Source of the DNA: Rubripirellula sp.
Lineage (GTDB): Bacteria > Planctomycetota > Planctomycetia > Pirellulales > Pirellulaceae
Assembly (NCBI GenBank): GCA_012270065.1
Contig: JAAXJB010000003.1
Span: 367,500 to 431,499 of the forward strand
DNA length: 64,000 nt
Direction of reading: 5' to 3'
A program made the translations under genes and the position numbers. How positions within the stretch are numbered: the stretch's first letter is position 1; each line of letters opens with the position of its first letter. The notes under the pieces are model-generated. The model was not told where the DNA came from and did no database searches. It saw only the letters and a list, made by a program, of their open reading frames with translations. This document shows positions 17,289 through 26,355 of this stretch, piece after piece.

Positions 17289-19063
17289 CGATCAAACAAA
17301 CTGCCGTTCAAAAGCTGACACGTCCGAATTCAATCTGGACCTCATTCACACTGATACTGGCTTGCATCATGCTGGGACTGATCAGTCTTTCCGGTCATGC
17401 CCTGCGTTTGAGTCATGCATCAGCAGAAAGCCAACAACGCGAAAAGATGCAGCAGGAAATCGCTCTCGCCTTGTGGCGTCTCGATTCCGGGCTACCCAAC
17501 TACATCGCAACGCTGATCGATCCACCAAAAAGTCAACCCAATGAAAATTCGTACCGGCTTTTAATCAAGAAAAGATTCAGTATCCGGGAATTGAAAGACG
17601 CAACAAAAGCAGAAAACAAGCCTGTCTTCGTTCTGCCACGGAACAAAGAGAGTGAAGAAAAACTGGAAACCACCCTGGTGGCTCTCGACCACGTTTCAGC
17701 CAGTGCCGTGATCAATGTAGTGGATCAAGTGCTGGCTGACGGCAGCCAGGATATCGAACAGGAAGTCGCCCAGAGCACCTACACGAATGAAGTCAATGTA
17801 TATGCCACCAACCTGCAACAAAGTGTTGATCCAGACCTTGATTTTGAATCGCAATTACCCACGAGTGACCTGGAATTGTTGAACCGGAACATGCTGGTTC
17901 AACAACAGGTCGCTTTCAATTTCCAGGAACAGATGGCGCCCGAACAAACGGGTATCGAACGTGCTGAAGCGGATAGCGGGCAATCCCCGGAAAGCCGATG
18001 GAGCAGATCTGGCAAACGTCTCATGACTGTCTGGGTTGACGATCAGCTGTTCATCGTGCGTCCCAAACAAGGCAATACCGATGTACTTGACGGCGTATGG
18101 GTTGATTGGCAGGAACTGAAATCTTCCATGGCCGAGAACATTGCCGATCTGCTTCCAGACGCCGATTTTCTTCCGGTTACCGGAGACGACAATCTTGATC
18201 CCTCTGTTACGCTTGCCTCGCTGCCAGCCCGACTTGTGAGACCGACAGTGCGCCCGCTTACAAGCGTGTGGTCACCGACTCACAACGCTTTACTGATTGC
18301 GTGGATAACACTGATTGCCGCTGCTGCAATCGCAGCAATCTTCCTCAAAAAGATGATCGCATTGAGTGAGCGGCGTGCAACTTTCGTTTCGGCAGTAACC
18401 CATGAACTGCGAACTCCCCTCACGACGTTCCGGCTCTATACAGACCTGCTTGCACGTGACATGGTCACTGATCCCAAGGATCGCAAAGAATACCTGCAAA
18501 CCCTCAGGCAGGAATCGGACCGTCTTACACACTTGATTGACAATGTACTTCGCTATTCCAAACTTGAGCGAAGCTCCGCTGTTCCTGCAACTGAAATCAT
18601 CACACTGGCTGATTGGATCGACCGCATAGCACCGCGATTGAGCGACCGGCTTCGACAGTGTGATTTGACACTGGACATCAGTTCTCGATCCTCTGGGCAG
18701 TGGAAAACTGACCCGCCCGCGATGGAACAGGTTCTATTCAATCTCATTGACAACGCTGCCAAATATGCAAAACCAACCAGTGATCCAAGAGTCCACCTGA
18801 CTGCAGCAATCACTGATGGCAACGTTGTAATTACGGTATCGGATCACGGTCCGGGCGTTCCGGAAACCATGCGTGCCAAGATTTTTCAACCGTTCAGTAA
18901 ATCTGCAGAGCAAGCTGCGGAAACGGCAGCCGGAGTAGGTCTTGGGCTGGCGTTGGCAAGGCAAACGGCACATGCCCATGGAGGCACCATCAGCTATGAA
19001 TCGACCTCCAACGGAGGTGCCACCTTCATTCTTCGTACACCCACCGGACTATCAACCACATGA
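17285..19063 (+). CDS. Membrane sensor histidine kinase, partner of the atypical regulator
   Basis: A 592-residue kinase with a first membrane helix (about residues 19-40), a large extracytoplasmic domain of roughly 290 residues with no family I recognise, and a second helix (about 336-354). The dimerisation/phosphoacceptor region has His373 in VTHELRTPLT. The ATPase domain shows the N box NLIDNAAKYA (Asn490), the G1 box SDHGPGV (519-525) and G2 box GVGLGLA (550-556). It should autophosphorylate and phosphorylate the regulator encoded just upstream, with which it overlaps by 4 bases. There is no HAMP domain between the second helix and the phosphoacceptor region. The signal is unknown. Confidence 0.93.
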   Translation: MTIKQTAVQKLTRPNSIWTSFTLILACIMLGLISLSGHALRLSHASAESQQREKMQQEIALALWRLDSGLPNYIATLIDPPKSQPNENSYRLLIKKRFSIRELKDATKAENKPVFVLPRNKESEEKLETTLVALDHVSASAVINVVDQVLADGSQDIEQEVAQSTYTNEVNVYATNLQQSVDPDLDFESQLPTSDLELLNRNMLVQQQVAFNFQEQMAPEQTGIERAEADSGQSPESRWSRSGKRLMTVWVDDQLFIVRPKQGNTDVLDGVWVDWQELKSSMAENIADLLPDADFLPVTGDDNLDPSVTLASLPARLVRPTVRPLTSVWSPTHNALLIAWITLIAAAAIAAIFLKKMIALSERRATFVSAVTHELRTPLTTFRLYTDLLARDMVTDPKDRKEYLQTLRQESDRLTHLIDNVLRYSKLERSSAVPATEIITLADWIDRIAPRLSDRLRQCDLTLDISSRSSGQWKTDPPAMEQVLFNLIDNAAKYAKPTSDPRVHLTAAITDGNVVITVSDHGPGVPETMRAKIFQPFSKSAEQAAETAAGVGLGLALARQTAHAHGGTISYESTSNGGATFILRTPTGLSTT

Positions 19064-19137
19064 GTTCGCTCATCCACTTGGCCATGCTGAAACACAAATG
19101 TAGAAGACAGTAACGGCTTGCCCCCGAACATGCTGCA

Positions 19138-20010
19138 TTAGCCCAGCACTTGGGCACGCAAGTTGGTCAGCAATTCAATTGCTTGACCGATTTCAGCCAG
19201 TTGTCGTTCAGGGTCCTGTGGAATTTCGCGTTCGATCGTCAGTGGTCCGTCGTATCCGATTTCCTTGAGAGTCTGAAGGTACTTCTCCATCCCGACGTCA
19301 CCCTTGCCCAAGGCTACCTCTGCTCCCCAGGTCTCTCCCGGCTGGTCACTCCAAGTCCCGTCCTTGCAATGGATACTTCGAACATGGGCACCAACAGAAC
19401 GTAAAGCCTCAATCGGTTCCCCCGTCCCGTAAAGAATCATGTTGGCTGGATCAAAATTGATTTTCAAATTCTCACGGTCAACTTGTTTGATGAATTCCAG
19501 TAGCCCTTCGGCAGTTTCCTGGCCAGTTTCCAGGTGCAGAAACTGCTGATGCCCGGCACAGTGATCACAGAGCTGCCGGGTCACATCAACAATATCTGCG
19601 TATCCATCAGCCTCCGGATCATGCGGAATAAAACCAAGATGCAAAGCAACCGTGTCACAACCCAGCCAATGGGCAAAGTCTGAAATTTCCAGCATCTCCT
19701 GCAAACGCGATTGCCTCGTATCAGCAGGTACCAAACCCACAGTCTGCACGACGGTAGGGATATCGGCGTAGCTCTCACCTTCAAATCCGCCAAAAACGGC
19801 TGTGCATCGAACCCCCATCTGATTCAGCTGCTCACGAAAGGCTTCAGCCGATTCCTGATTCCTTTTTTCAGGACTCGGTGCATGTAGCTGAATGGTGGGA
19901 ACCTTCAATTGAGCAATCACATCCCAAGCAACTCCCAAGCCCGCATCAACGGAAGCGAAAACACCAATCGGCCAAGAATCCATATTCATACTCTGCTCTA
20001 CAAGTTTCAT
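19138..20010 (-). CDS. Sugar phosphate isomerase/epimerase-like TIM-barrel protein
   Basis: A 290-residue protein of the xylose isomerase-like TIM-barrel superfamily. Likely metal and catalytic residues lie in HLETGQETA (Glu), NFDPANM (Asp), SIHCKDG (His and Asp) and TIEREIPQDP (Glu), in the usual order on successive strands. Such enzymes isomerise or epimerise sugars or sugar acids, or act as inosose dehydratases or endonucleases; the substrate is not readable. No signal peptide, so probably cytoplasmic. Start ATG at 20010; in-frame ATGs 6 and 8 codons later are alternatives. It is convergent with the histidine kinase and lies downstream of the ABC-2 exporter. Confidence 0.85.
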   Translation of the reverse strand: MKLVEQSMNMDSWPIGVFASVDAGLGVAWDVIAQLKVPTIQLHAPSPEKRNQESAEAFREQLNQMGVRCTAVFGGFEGESYADIPTVVQTVGLVPADTRQSRLQEMLEISDFAHWLGCDTVALHLGFIPHDPEADGYADIVDVTRQLCDHCAGHQQFLHLETGQETAEGLLEFIKQVDRENLKINFDPANMILYGTGEPIEALRSVGAHVRSIHCKDGTWSDQPGETWGAEVALGKGDVGMEKYLQTLKEIGYDGPLTIEREIPQDPERQLAEIGQAIELLTNLRAQVLG

Positions 20011-20199
20011 CGAAAGTCAACGAATGCTCAGGGTAATGGATTGGAAACCCCGCAATCAATCACGGGCAGCCACCAAAACGGGTTGCGGGAGAGATTTACC
20101 CGTAAAACGGCCAAAATCAGACAATTCAACTGTCGCCGAACCAGATTGTCTGTTCGCCCAGCCAACCGGTCTCAGACCGACAGTGACAGCCGCTCCACC

Positions 20200-21393
20200 T
20201 CAGTTCGTTTCCCAACGCACCGCCAGAAATCTGGCAGCGAGTAAAAACGCAACTCCACTGACCAATAGCACTGCCAGCTGCGGTGCAAGCGCCTCGACAG
20301 GCAGTTCCCGCCAAAAAACCTTGGTGTAACCATCTAACGCCCAGGCATTGAACGTCCAGAGTCCGTATTGCCTCAACTCATCACTCATCAGATACCGTGG
20401 CACCATGGATCCCCCCAATGCGCTCATGGTCAGAATCAGAATGACAGAGAGTCCATTCAACTGACCTCGAGACTTGCAAAGAGTTGCAAGAAACAGCCCG
20501 AATGCGGAGGCAGCCAGTGCAGTCACCACTGTCATCATCAGAAAACCATCCAGATGCCCGGTCATGTCTACGTTGAAAATGACCTGCGCCCACAGGAACA
20601 TTACGCCAATCTGAAGCACACCGATCACACTCATGTAAAACCACTTACCAAGCAACAGCTGATCCATCGACATTTGTGTTGACAATAATCGGTCAAGCGT
20701 CTGATTTTCCCTTTCTTCGAGCAATACACCACCGCCGCCGGTAGCGCCAAACAGCAAAAACATGACAGCAATACCGGACGCATACATACTGACAACCGGG
20801 TTGGCTTTTCCCTCACCCATCACATCAATGATTTCGACTTGCGGCTGAAGTGACTCTTCAATGCCGAAGGATTCGCCTGCCGCTTCACCACTGACCATGG
20901 CAACGCCAGATCCGTCTTCACTGTTCTGGTCATCTTCGGTGAGCTGCGAGACTTGATTCTCAGCTTCCGACAGCATGATTGCCCGATTGACCACCGCCGA
21001 AACAACTTGCGAGGCAACCTGATCCGAAGCATCAGCCATCAGTTCAGCCGCCAACATGGAACTGTCCGTGCGCAGGATAATGGCCATCGTGGCATTCCCC
21101 GATCTCACCAAGTCCATTGCCTCATTCCGGGTCAACTCGGCCTGAGTACCTTCTCGGATGAAACGCAAACTGTTCTGTTCTCTGAGCGCTGTCATCGCCT
21201 GGCGACTCACTGCAGACTGAGCTTCGTCAACGGCGACGACTTTGATTCTTGGGGTTGTCCCCCGTCCTAAACCACCACCAAAAATCAAAGCAAAAATACT
21301 GAAAAAAGCGATTGGCACGACGAAGGTCAACAACAACTCCACTCGATTGTGAAGCAGTCGACGAAAACTGATTTGAATCACAGTCAGGATCAT
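20200..21393 (-). CDS. ABC-2 type transporter permease
   Basis: A 397-residue integral membrane subunit of an ABC-2 exporter (NatB/YhaP/YadH class). One N-terminal membrane helix (about residues 18-40) is followed by a large extracytoplasmic domain (about 45-210) containing an acidic stretch with SQLTEDDQNSEDG. Then come five hydrophobic helices (about 215-392), with the conserved EERENQTLDRLLSTQMS coupling region near residue 228. Together with the ATPase encoded 27 bases upstream it should form an exporter, possibly for a drug, sodium ions or a lipid-linked compound; the cargo is unknown. Confidence 0.9.
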   Translation of the reverse strand: MILTVIQISFRRLLHNRVELLLTFVVPIAFFSIFALIFGGGLGRGTTPRIKVVAVDEAQSAVSRQAMTALREQNSLRFIREGTQAELTRNEAMDLVRSGNATMAIILRTDSSMLAAELMADASDQVASQVVSAVVNRAIMLSEAENQVSQLTEDDQNSEDGSGVAMVSGEAAGESFGIEESLQPQVEIIDVMGEGKANPVVSMYASGIAVMFLLFGATGGGGVLLEERENQTLDRLLSTQMSMDQLLLGKWFYMSVIGVLQIGVMFLWAQVIFNVDMTGHLDGFLMMTVVTALAASAFGLFLATLCKSRGQLNGLSVILILTMSALGGSMVPRYLMSDELRQYGLWTFNAWALDGYTKVFWRELPVEALAPQLAVLLVSGVAFLLAARFLAVRWETN

Positions 21394-21420
21394 TGGAGTT
21401 TCTCTCCGAATAACAAGGTT

Positions 21421-22371
21421 CTAGTCTCGCAATTCATAACCAGTCAGATGCAGGAACACATGGTGCAAAGATGGAGACTCCACCTGCACATCAGAAATTC
21501 CGTATCCTCTTCGGCGGACAAGTTCAATCAGTGAAGGCAGGTGTTTTGAAACATCGTCGATGCGAGTCGAGATCTCATGTTCACCAGGATTTCCATAGGA
21601 TGCCGTACCAGCAGCAACCCCCGCACGGATCGGTGACGAAAGTGGACGATCAATCCTCAATCGAACAAGACGCTGTGTACCAACAGACTGTTTAACCAAC
21701 TCATCAATGGGACCATCGGCGACTACTTTGCCCTGATCAATGATCACGATGCGATCACTGCGTTCTTCCGCCTCATCCAAGTGATGAGTTGTCAACAAAA
21801 TCGATGTTCCAGCAGCACTGAGTTCATCCAACATCGCAAAGATGCGTTGCCGACTCTGTGGATCGACGCCCACGGTCGGTTCATCCAGCAGCAGGATTCG
21901 TGGTTCATGCATGACGCCACAAGCAAGGTTCACACGACGCTGCATCCCACCAGAAAACGTCCCTACCAGATCATTGGCTCGATCTTCCAACCCGGTCCAT
22001 TGCAACGCCCAACCCAGTCGTTCACGAAGTTCCCGACGTCTCAAACCATGAAACTTGCCAAAAGCCTCCAAGTTCTGGCGAGTCGTCAGATCACCGTACA
22101 ACGCTATCTCCTGCGGAACAAAACCGATTTGTTGCCTGGCTTCGATACTCTTCAGAGGTTGCCCCGCGAGAAATATTTCACCGTGGTCAGCTTTCGCCAA
22201 TCCGGCAAGACACCGAATCAAAGTTGTCTTGCCCGCTCCATTGGGGCCGAGAAAGGCCAAACGCTCGCCTCGCATAAGGCTGAATGTTACGCCTTTCAAT
22301 GCTTGCAAATCACCAAATGCTTTTTTCAGATCATGAATTGCCAGTGCTGGAGTCGAACAAGCGTGATTCAC
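21421..22371 (-). CDS. ABC transporter ATP-binding protein of the ABC-2 exporter
   Basis: A 316-residue nucleotide-binding subunit. Walker A is GPNGAGKT (residues 42-49), the ABC signature is TFSGGMQRRVNLA, Walker B is ILLLDEPTVG and the switch histidine lies in LTTHHLDEAEE. A C-terminal extension of about 80 residues, common in NatA/DrrA-type exporters, follows. It is transcribed ahead of the permease gene at 20200-21393 and drives export by ATP hydrolysis at the cytoplasmic face. It is divergent from the Ser/Thr kinase at 22656; the shared 284-base gap should hold both promoters. Confidence 0.93.
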   Translation of the reverse strand: MNHACSTPALAIHDLKKAFGDLQALKGVTFSLMRGERLAFLGPNGAGKTTLIRCLAGLAKADHGEIFLAGQPLKSIEARQQIGFVPQEIALYGDLTTRQNLEAFGKFHGLRRRELRERLGWALQWTGLEDRANDLVGTFSGGMQRRVNLACGVMHEPRILLLDEPTVGVDPQSRQRIFAMLDELSAAGTSILLTTHHLDEAEERSDRIVIIDQGKVVADGPIDELVKQSVGTQRLVRLRIDRPLSSPIRAGVAAGTASYGNPGEHEISTRIDDVSKHLPSLIELVRRRGYGISDVQVESPSLHHVFLHLTGYELRD

Positions 22372-22655
22372 GTATCAAATCTCCATGACCGGACGGTGGT
22401 CTGCACAGCGCATGTACAGGAACGCAGGCTGTAGGTTCGTCTTTTTTGACCTTTGACCGCTACCCCGAAAATCACTCACTGGAGACAGCGACGGACTTCC
22501 GAAATCGCGTCCGTAATCGTGATCCACACTGAAAACAGAAGAAATCTGTCATTCGAAGGCAAATGAAATCCCAGTTCGAAGCCAAAAACGTCGATTTATC
22601 TGCAAGACGGTGAGTGCAGCACTCACCCAAAAACGACTGCTGAGGGCTCCCCACC

Positions 22656-23507
22656 GTGACCGATGTTCCTTCCGATCCAAGCCAAGAGAAATGCAAGCAA
22701 CCGGCTATCCTGGGAATCTGGCGACTTGGAGACATCCTGCATGAAAGCTCAACAACGCAATTGCTACTCGCTCAACCAGCCGATGCAGTGGGCAGCCCCC
22801 GCTGGGATTATGTGATCAAGCGGGCCGTGGAAGGCCCTGACCATCTTGAGGGCAGCCGACAGATCATGCAATCAATTGCTGCCGGAGCAGTTGCAAGCCA
22901 CCCGAATTTGATTGCTCTTCTGGATGCATCGACAACATCCAATCAGCCCTATCTGGTCATGCCCAGATTGGAGGGAGAATCAATGCAACATCACCTCGAA
23001 TCGGAGATTCGCAAGCCGCTGCCGGTGGCGCTCTGGCTGATCCGACAGATTGCCCAAGCTTTGGACAGCCTTCACAGTACGGGCTGGGTTCACGGAGATG
23101 TGAAGCCAGACAATTGTGTCGTTGGCCCACGCGGACATGTCACCCTGGTAGATCTCGGGTTTGCTTCACGAATTCACACGGTGTGCGGCCACCACTACCG
23201 GGGCACGCCAAAGTATGCTTCGCCGGAGTCTCTGGCAGGCAACCTGGCCGCCATCCCTGCCATGGACATATTTTCGCTTGGTCGAGTACTGTGGCACTGT
23301 CTGACACGCACCGAACCCGTCAGTCAGTTTCTGCTTGAACCGGTAGCCGACCTGGTTCAGCAAATGGTTGCCAAGGATCCAGATGAACGTCCAGCGGCAG
23401 CGGATGTGGTGCAGCAACTTCTTCAGCTTGAGATTGAAACCCTCGGTCGACACATCGGCCCTGCAACATCAAACAATGACACAGTCACTCGGCACAGAGC
23501 AGCCTAG
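22656..23507 (+). CDS. Serine/threonine protein kinase, catalytic domain only
   Basis: A 283-residue Hanks-type kinase with a GTG start (ACCGTGACCG). The ATP-binding Lys55 lies in YVIKRA. The glycine-rich loop is degenerate (LGDILHESSTTQLLLAQ). The catalytic loop is HGDVKPDN (146-153, Asp148), the metal-binding motif is DLG (166-168), and the activation segment ends with SPE. Asp204 with DIFSLG is the usual helix F residue. The core catalytic residues are thus present, suggesting a real kinase despite the poor loop. No membrane segment or sensor domain is fused. It sits divergent from the ABC-2 exporter, but a link is only inference. Confidence 0.9.
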   Translation: MTDVPSDPSQEKCKQPAILGIWRLGDILHESSTTQLLLAQPADAVGSPRWDYVIKRAVEGPDHLEGSRQIMQSIAAGAVASHPNLIALLDASTTSNQPYLVMPRLEGESMQHHLESEIRKPLPVALWLIRQIAQALDSLHSTGWVHGDVKPDNCVVGPRGHVTLVDLGFASRIHTVCGHHYRGTPKYASPESLAGNLAAIPAMDIFSLGRVLWHCLTRTEPVSQFLLEPVADLVQQMVAKDPDERPAAADVVQQLLQLEIETLGRHIGPATSNNDTVTRHRAA

Positions 23508-23567
23508 TGTGGGTACCCGCAGCAAGCTATCCAAAGCCAGACGGGCTGCGTGTTGAGCAGGTTTCAA

Positions 23568-24578
23568 CTAGTTCAAGAACTGATCGGTAAAACAGTCCTC
23601 TGGTTTCACCTGATTTGCCTGCGTCGAATCGAGCGCATCCATCTGGTTCACCAACATCGTCCATCGTTCCAGCGACATGGTTCCCAAAACCTCGGGTCCA
23701 ACTCCTGACGGTATGGCAAGGCTGCGCATTTGCTCACTGCCATACTTCAGGACATTTGCCGTCATGCCATGATCGTTGGCCTCAAGGATATCTGCATTAG
23801 CCTTTGTGGGATCCTTCAAATAGGATTCCCAGCCGATTTTGGTTGCCTGTACAAAATCCCGGACCACCTCAGGCTGCTTGCGAATCATGTCACCGGTCGT
23901 GATCAACACGCTGGAATACGGGTTCCACCCTAATTCGCTGACCATCAGGACATTGACATCGACCCCTTCCTGCTCTGCCAGCAATGGCTCGGCACAGGAG
24001 TATCCCTGAATCGCTATTTTTGGATCAGCGACAAGTGGTGCTACCGAGCCGAAATACGGAACCTCCTTGACTTTGTCCAGCAACCCCTTGGACCGCATGA
24101 ACTCCAGATAGGGTCTTCCAGCCTGACACTGCAGTGTCAAACCAGCAAGATCACTCAGCGACTCAACGCCACTCTGTTTCTGCACAAGAATGCATCTGGG
24201 ATTGTCTTGCATGGCAGCCAACACAGCAACGACATCCACGCCCTGCCGGCGGTAAACCACGACATCATCTGCATTAGCGAATCCAAACTGGACTCTTCCC
24301 AGAGCCAATTCCTGCGCAACAGGGGCCGACCGCCCACCGGGCCGGATTTCAACATTCAATCCCACCCCGCTATAAGTTCCATCAGCTTCTGCCTGAAATA
24401 CCCCACCATGCTCAGACTCGGGATACCAATTCAGCTGAATGGCAACAGATTTCTGTGCCGCCGAACTACCGGCGGCGTCTTGCCCGGAGTCATCAGAAGG
24501 CGAGGACGACGACTCACAACCAACCAAGACCAGAAGCAAAAGGGCGGCAGAGACAGACAATGAAATATCACGGAACAT
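23568..24578 (-). CDS. NMT1/SsuA-type ABC transporter substrate-binding lipoprotein
   Basis: A 336-residue lipoprotein: hydrophobic segment and lipobox LVGC at Cys21, followed by a Ser-rich linker. The body has the fold pattern of NMT1/THI5-like binding proteins: IQLNWYPESEHGGVFQAEAD near the start of the mature domain, then a GGRSAPVAQELALGRVQFGFANADDV segment in two parts. Such proteins bind pyrimidine precursors, sulfonates, taurine, nitrate or bicarbonate. It is the last gene of the importer operon (ATPase, permease, then this gene after 148 bases). It is convergent with the kinase. Specificity cannot be assigned. Confidence 0.9.
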   Translation of the reverse strand: MFRDISLSVSAALLLLVLVGCESSSSPSDDSGQDAAGSSAAQKSVAIQLNWYPESEHGGVFQAEADGTYSGVGLNVEIRPGGRSAPVAQELALGRVQFGFANADDVVVYRRQGVDVVAVLAAMQDNPRCILVQKQSGVESLSDLAGLTLQCQAGRPYLEFMRSKGLLDKVKEVPYFGSVAPLVADPKIAIQGYSCAEPLLAEQEGVDVNVLMVSELGWNPYSSVLITTGDMIRKQPEVVRDFVQATKIGWESYLKDPTKANADILEANDHGMTANVLKYGSEQMRSLAIPSGVGPEVLGTMSLERWTMLVNQMDALDSTQANQVKPEDCFTDQFLN

Positions 24579-24726
24579 GGAACGAAAGCCTCGAGGTGAT
24601 GGAAAGTTTCCATAGTATCGCCCGCACCGATTGTTTCATGGAACCCCTGTTCATCGGGAAGTTGAAAAATGCGTCACGCCTTCGTGTGCAAGACTCAGCA
24701 GAGACAAACTGTTCACGGCAAAAAAC

Positions 24727-25533
24727 TCATCCACTGACATTCGCAAACTGTGTCCACCTTTTCAACAAAAAAGCTGAAATCAGGTGAACTGACCCAAACA
24801 TCAATACGCCAAGCAAGGCAGAAGCAAAAACAGCCGACACAAGCGCGTCGGTCTTTACCAAAGCTGTCCACCCCGTCATCAATGTTCCCAGCCCGTCATA
24901 ATTTGTGCCATTTCCAACGAAGAATTCCGCCACGATTGCACCGATGACAGATAAGCCACTGCTCGTCTTGATACCGAGCATCAAATGACTGACTGAAGAT
25001 GGGACCTGCAAATGCAGCAGGCGTTTCCAACGTCCTGCACCATAAAGCCGAAAAAGATCGCTCGTGTCTTTTTGCGTGCTTAAAAGTCCACCAGTAACGC
25101 TATTGACAATCGGAAACAGACAGACGATTGCGGTAACGATCACTACGGTACGGAATGTGTACCCGCTCCAAATGATCAACAAGGGTGCGATAGCAACGAT
25201 TGGAACAGTCTGCAGAAGGATCACATAAGGAAAAAGTGCCAAGCGTAAACCGCGAGACTGACTAAAAACGACCGCCAAAAAATAGCCCACCCCAATGGCG
25301 ACAAGCAAGCCAGCGATCGCAGCATAACCTGTCGCGAGAGTAGCTCGAAAAAGTGCCAGCCTCTCCAGAACTGCGGCATCCCAGCATTGCTTCGGCGTTG
25401 GCAGAAGAGCCTTGGGCAGGTCGAACTTCCAGACCACGAATTCCCACACACCTAGCACGAGACCGGCAACAATGGCTACCAACGCAACGCTTACAAGTAT
25501 TTCACGAAAACGATTTGCTGCCTTTGAGGTCAT
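24727..25533 (-). CDS. ABC importer permease (SsuC/TauC/ThiX type)
   Basis: A 268-residue inner membrane permease with about six hydrophobic helices. The EAA-type cytoplasmic loop is in the segment DLFRLYGAGRWKRLLHLQVP (near residue 160), which contacts the ATPase. It belongs to the BPD-transport family that works with SsuA/TauA/NMT1-type binding proteins. It lies 3 bases after the ATPase gene stop, so it is co-transcribed, and 148 bases before the binding protein gene. Likely substrates are small organic anions, sulfonates or pyrimidine precursors; no direct evidence selects one. Confidence 0.92.
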   Translation of the reverse strand: MTSKAANRFREILVSVALVAIVAGLVLGVWEFVVWKFDLPKALLPTPKQCWDAAVLERLALFRATLATGYAAIAGLLVAIGVGYFLAVVFSQSRGLRLALFPYVILLQTVPIVAIAPLLIIWSGYTFRTVVIVTAIVCLFPIVNSVTGGLLSTQKDTSDLFRLYGAGRWKRLLHLQVPSSVSHLMLGIKTSSGLSVIGAIVAEFFVGNGTNYDGLGTLMTGWTALVKTDALVSAVFASALLGVLMFGSVHLISAFLLKRWTQFANVSG

Positions 25534-25536
25534 CTG

Positions 25537-26295
25537 TCAATCTCCACGCAACGCATCGCTGACGTTTCCATAGAATTCACCAAAGCTGACGGTTGTCCGG
25601 AGTTGCTCGTTACGTGGCTGAGGAAGTGGATTGTCCAGAACAGTGACCAAACGGCCTTCGCGCATCACGGCAATACGCTGGGACAAGAGCACTGACTCGG
25701 CAATATTGTGAGTTACCATCACTACAGTAAAACGCCGTTTTTCCCAAAGTTCCAGGAGCAACTGGCCGAGCTGATTACGCAACATGTCATCCAGAGCAGC
25801 AAAAGGCTCGTCCAGCAAAAGCACGTGTGGATCGGTGACGAGTGCTCTGGCGATGGACACCCGCATTTTCATGCCCCCTGACAAATCAGATGGAAACCGC
25901 TCTGCTGCATGTTCCAACCCCACAGCACTCAGCATCTTCAAAGCATCTTGCCTTCGCGATTGCTTTGATCCTCTGCCGATCAACTCGAGAGGCAACACTA
26001 CATTCTCGAGCGTATTCCTCCACGGCAACAAAGACGGTTGCTGAAACACGAAGGCAATTCCGCCTTCGCTTCCAACCACCGGTGGCTCAAGTGCAACCTC
26101 ACCCTCGGTCGGTGCCTCTAATCCAGCCATGAGGCGCAACAGCGTCGTTTTCCCGCAACCACTCGGACCGATCAAAGAAACAATCTCGCCAGCCTTAACT
26201 GAGAGATCCAACTGATCAACAGCCCGAATGTCGCCGGGAAAATCGATAGCGACCGATTTGCAATGAATCGCAGAAACGCGTTCAGATTGGCTCAA
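25537..26295 (-). CDS. ABC importer ATP-binding protein (SsuB/TauB type)
   Basis: A 252-residue nucleotide-binding subunit. Walker A is GPSGCGKT (residues 43-50), the signature is DLSGGMKMRVSIARAL, Walker B is VLLLDEPFAALD and the H-switch is MVTHNIAES. It begins the operon that continues with the permease and the binding protein. The start is a TTG at 26295, supported by a GAAGGA Shine-Dalgarno sequence 5 bases upstream; there is no ATG or GTG just upstream in frame, and the encoded protein then starts in a normal place for the family. Confidence 0.92.
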   Translation of the reverse strand: MSQSERVSAIHCKSVAIDFPGDIRAVDQLDLSVKAGEIVSLIGPSGCGKTTLLRLMAGLEAPTEGEVALEPPVVGSEGGIAFVFQQPSLLPWRNTLENVVLPLELIGRGSKQSRRQDALKMLSAVGLEHAAERFPSDLSGGMKMRVSIARALVTDPHVLLLDEPFAALDDMLRNQLGQLLLELWEKRRFTVVMVTHNIAESVLLSQRIAVMREGRLVTVLDNPLPQPRNEQLRTTVSFGEFYGNVSDALRGD

Positions 26296-26317
26296 CAGGT
26301 TCCTTCGCTCAACAGGT
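26290..26317. repeat. 11-base direct repeat overlapping a translation start
   Basis: The sequence GCTCAACAGGT occurs at 26290-26300 and again at 26307-26317, 17 bases apart. On the minus strand the copies place an AACCTGTTGAGC context around the TTG start of the ABC ATPase gene, while the spacer supplies its GAAGGA ribosome binding site. It could be a small tandem duplication. The effect, if any, on translation is unknown. Confidence 0.7.
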
Positions 26318-26355
26318 GACCAGCGTATTCAGGTGGCGTGATGACTTCACGACAG

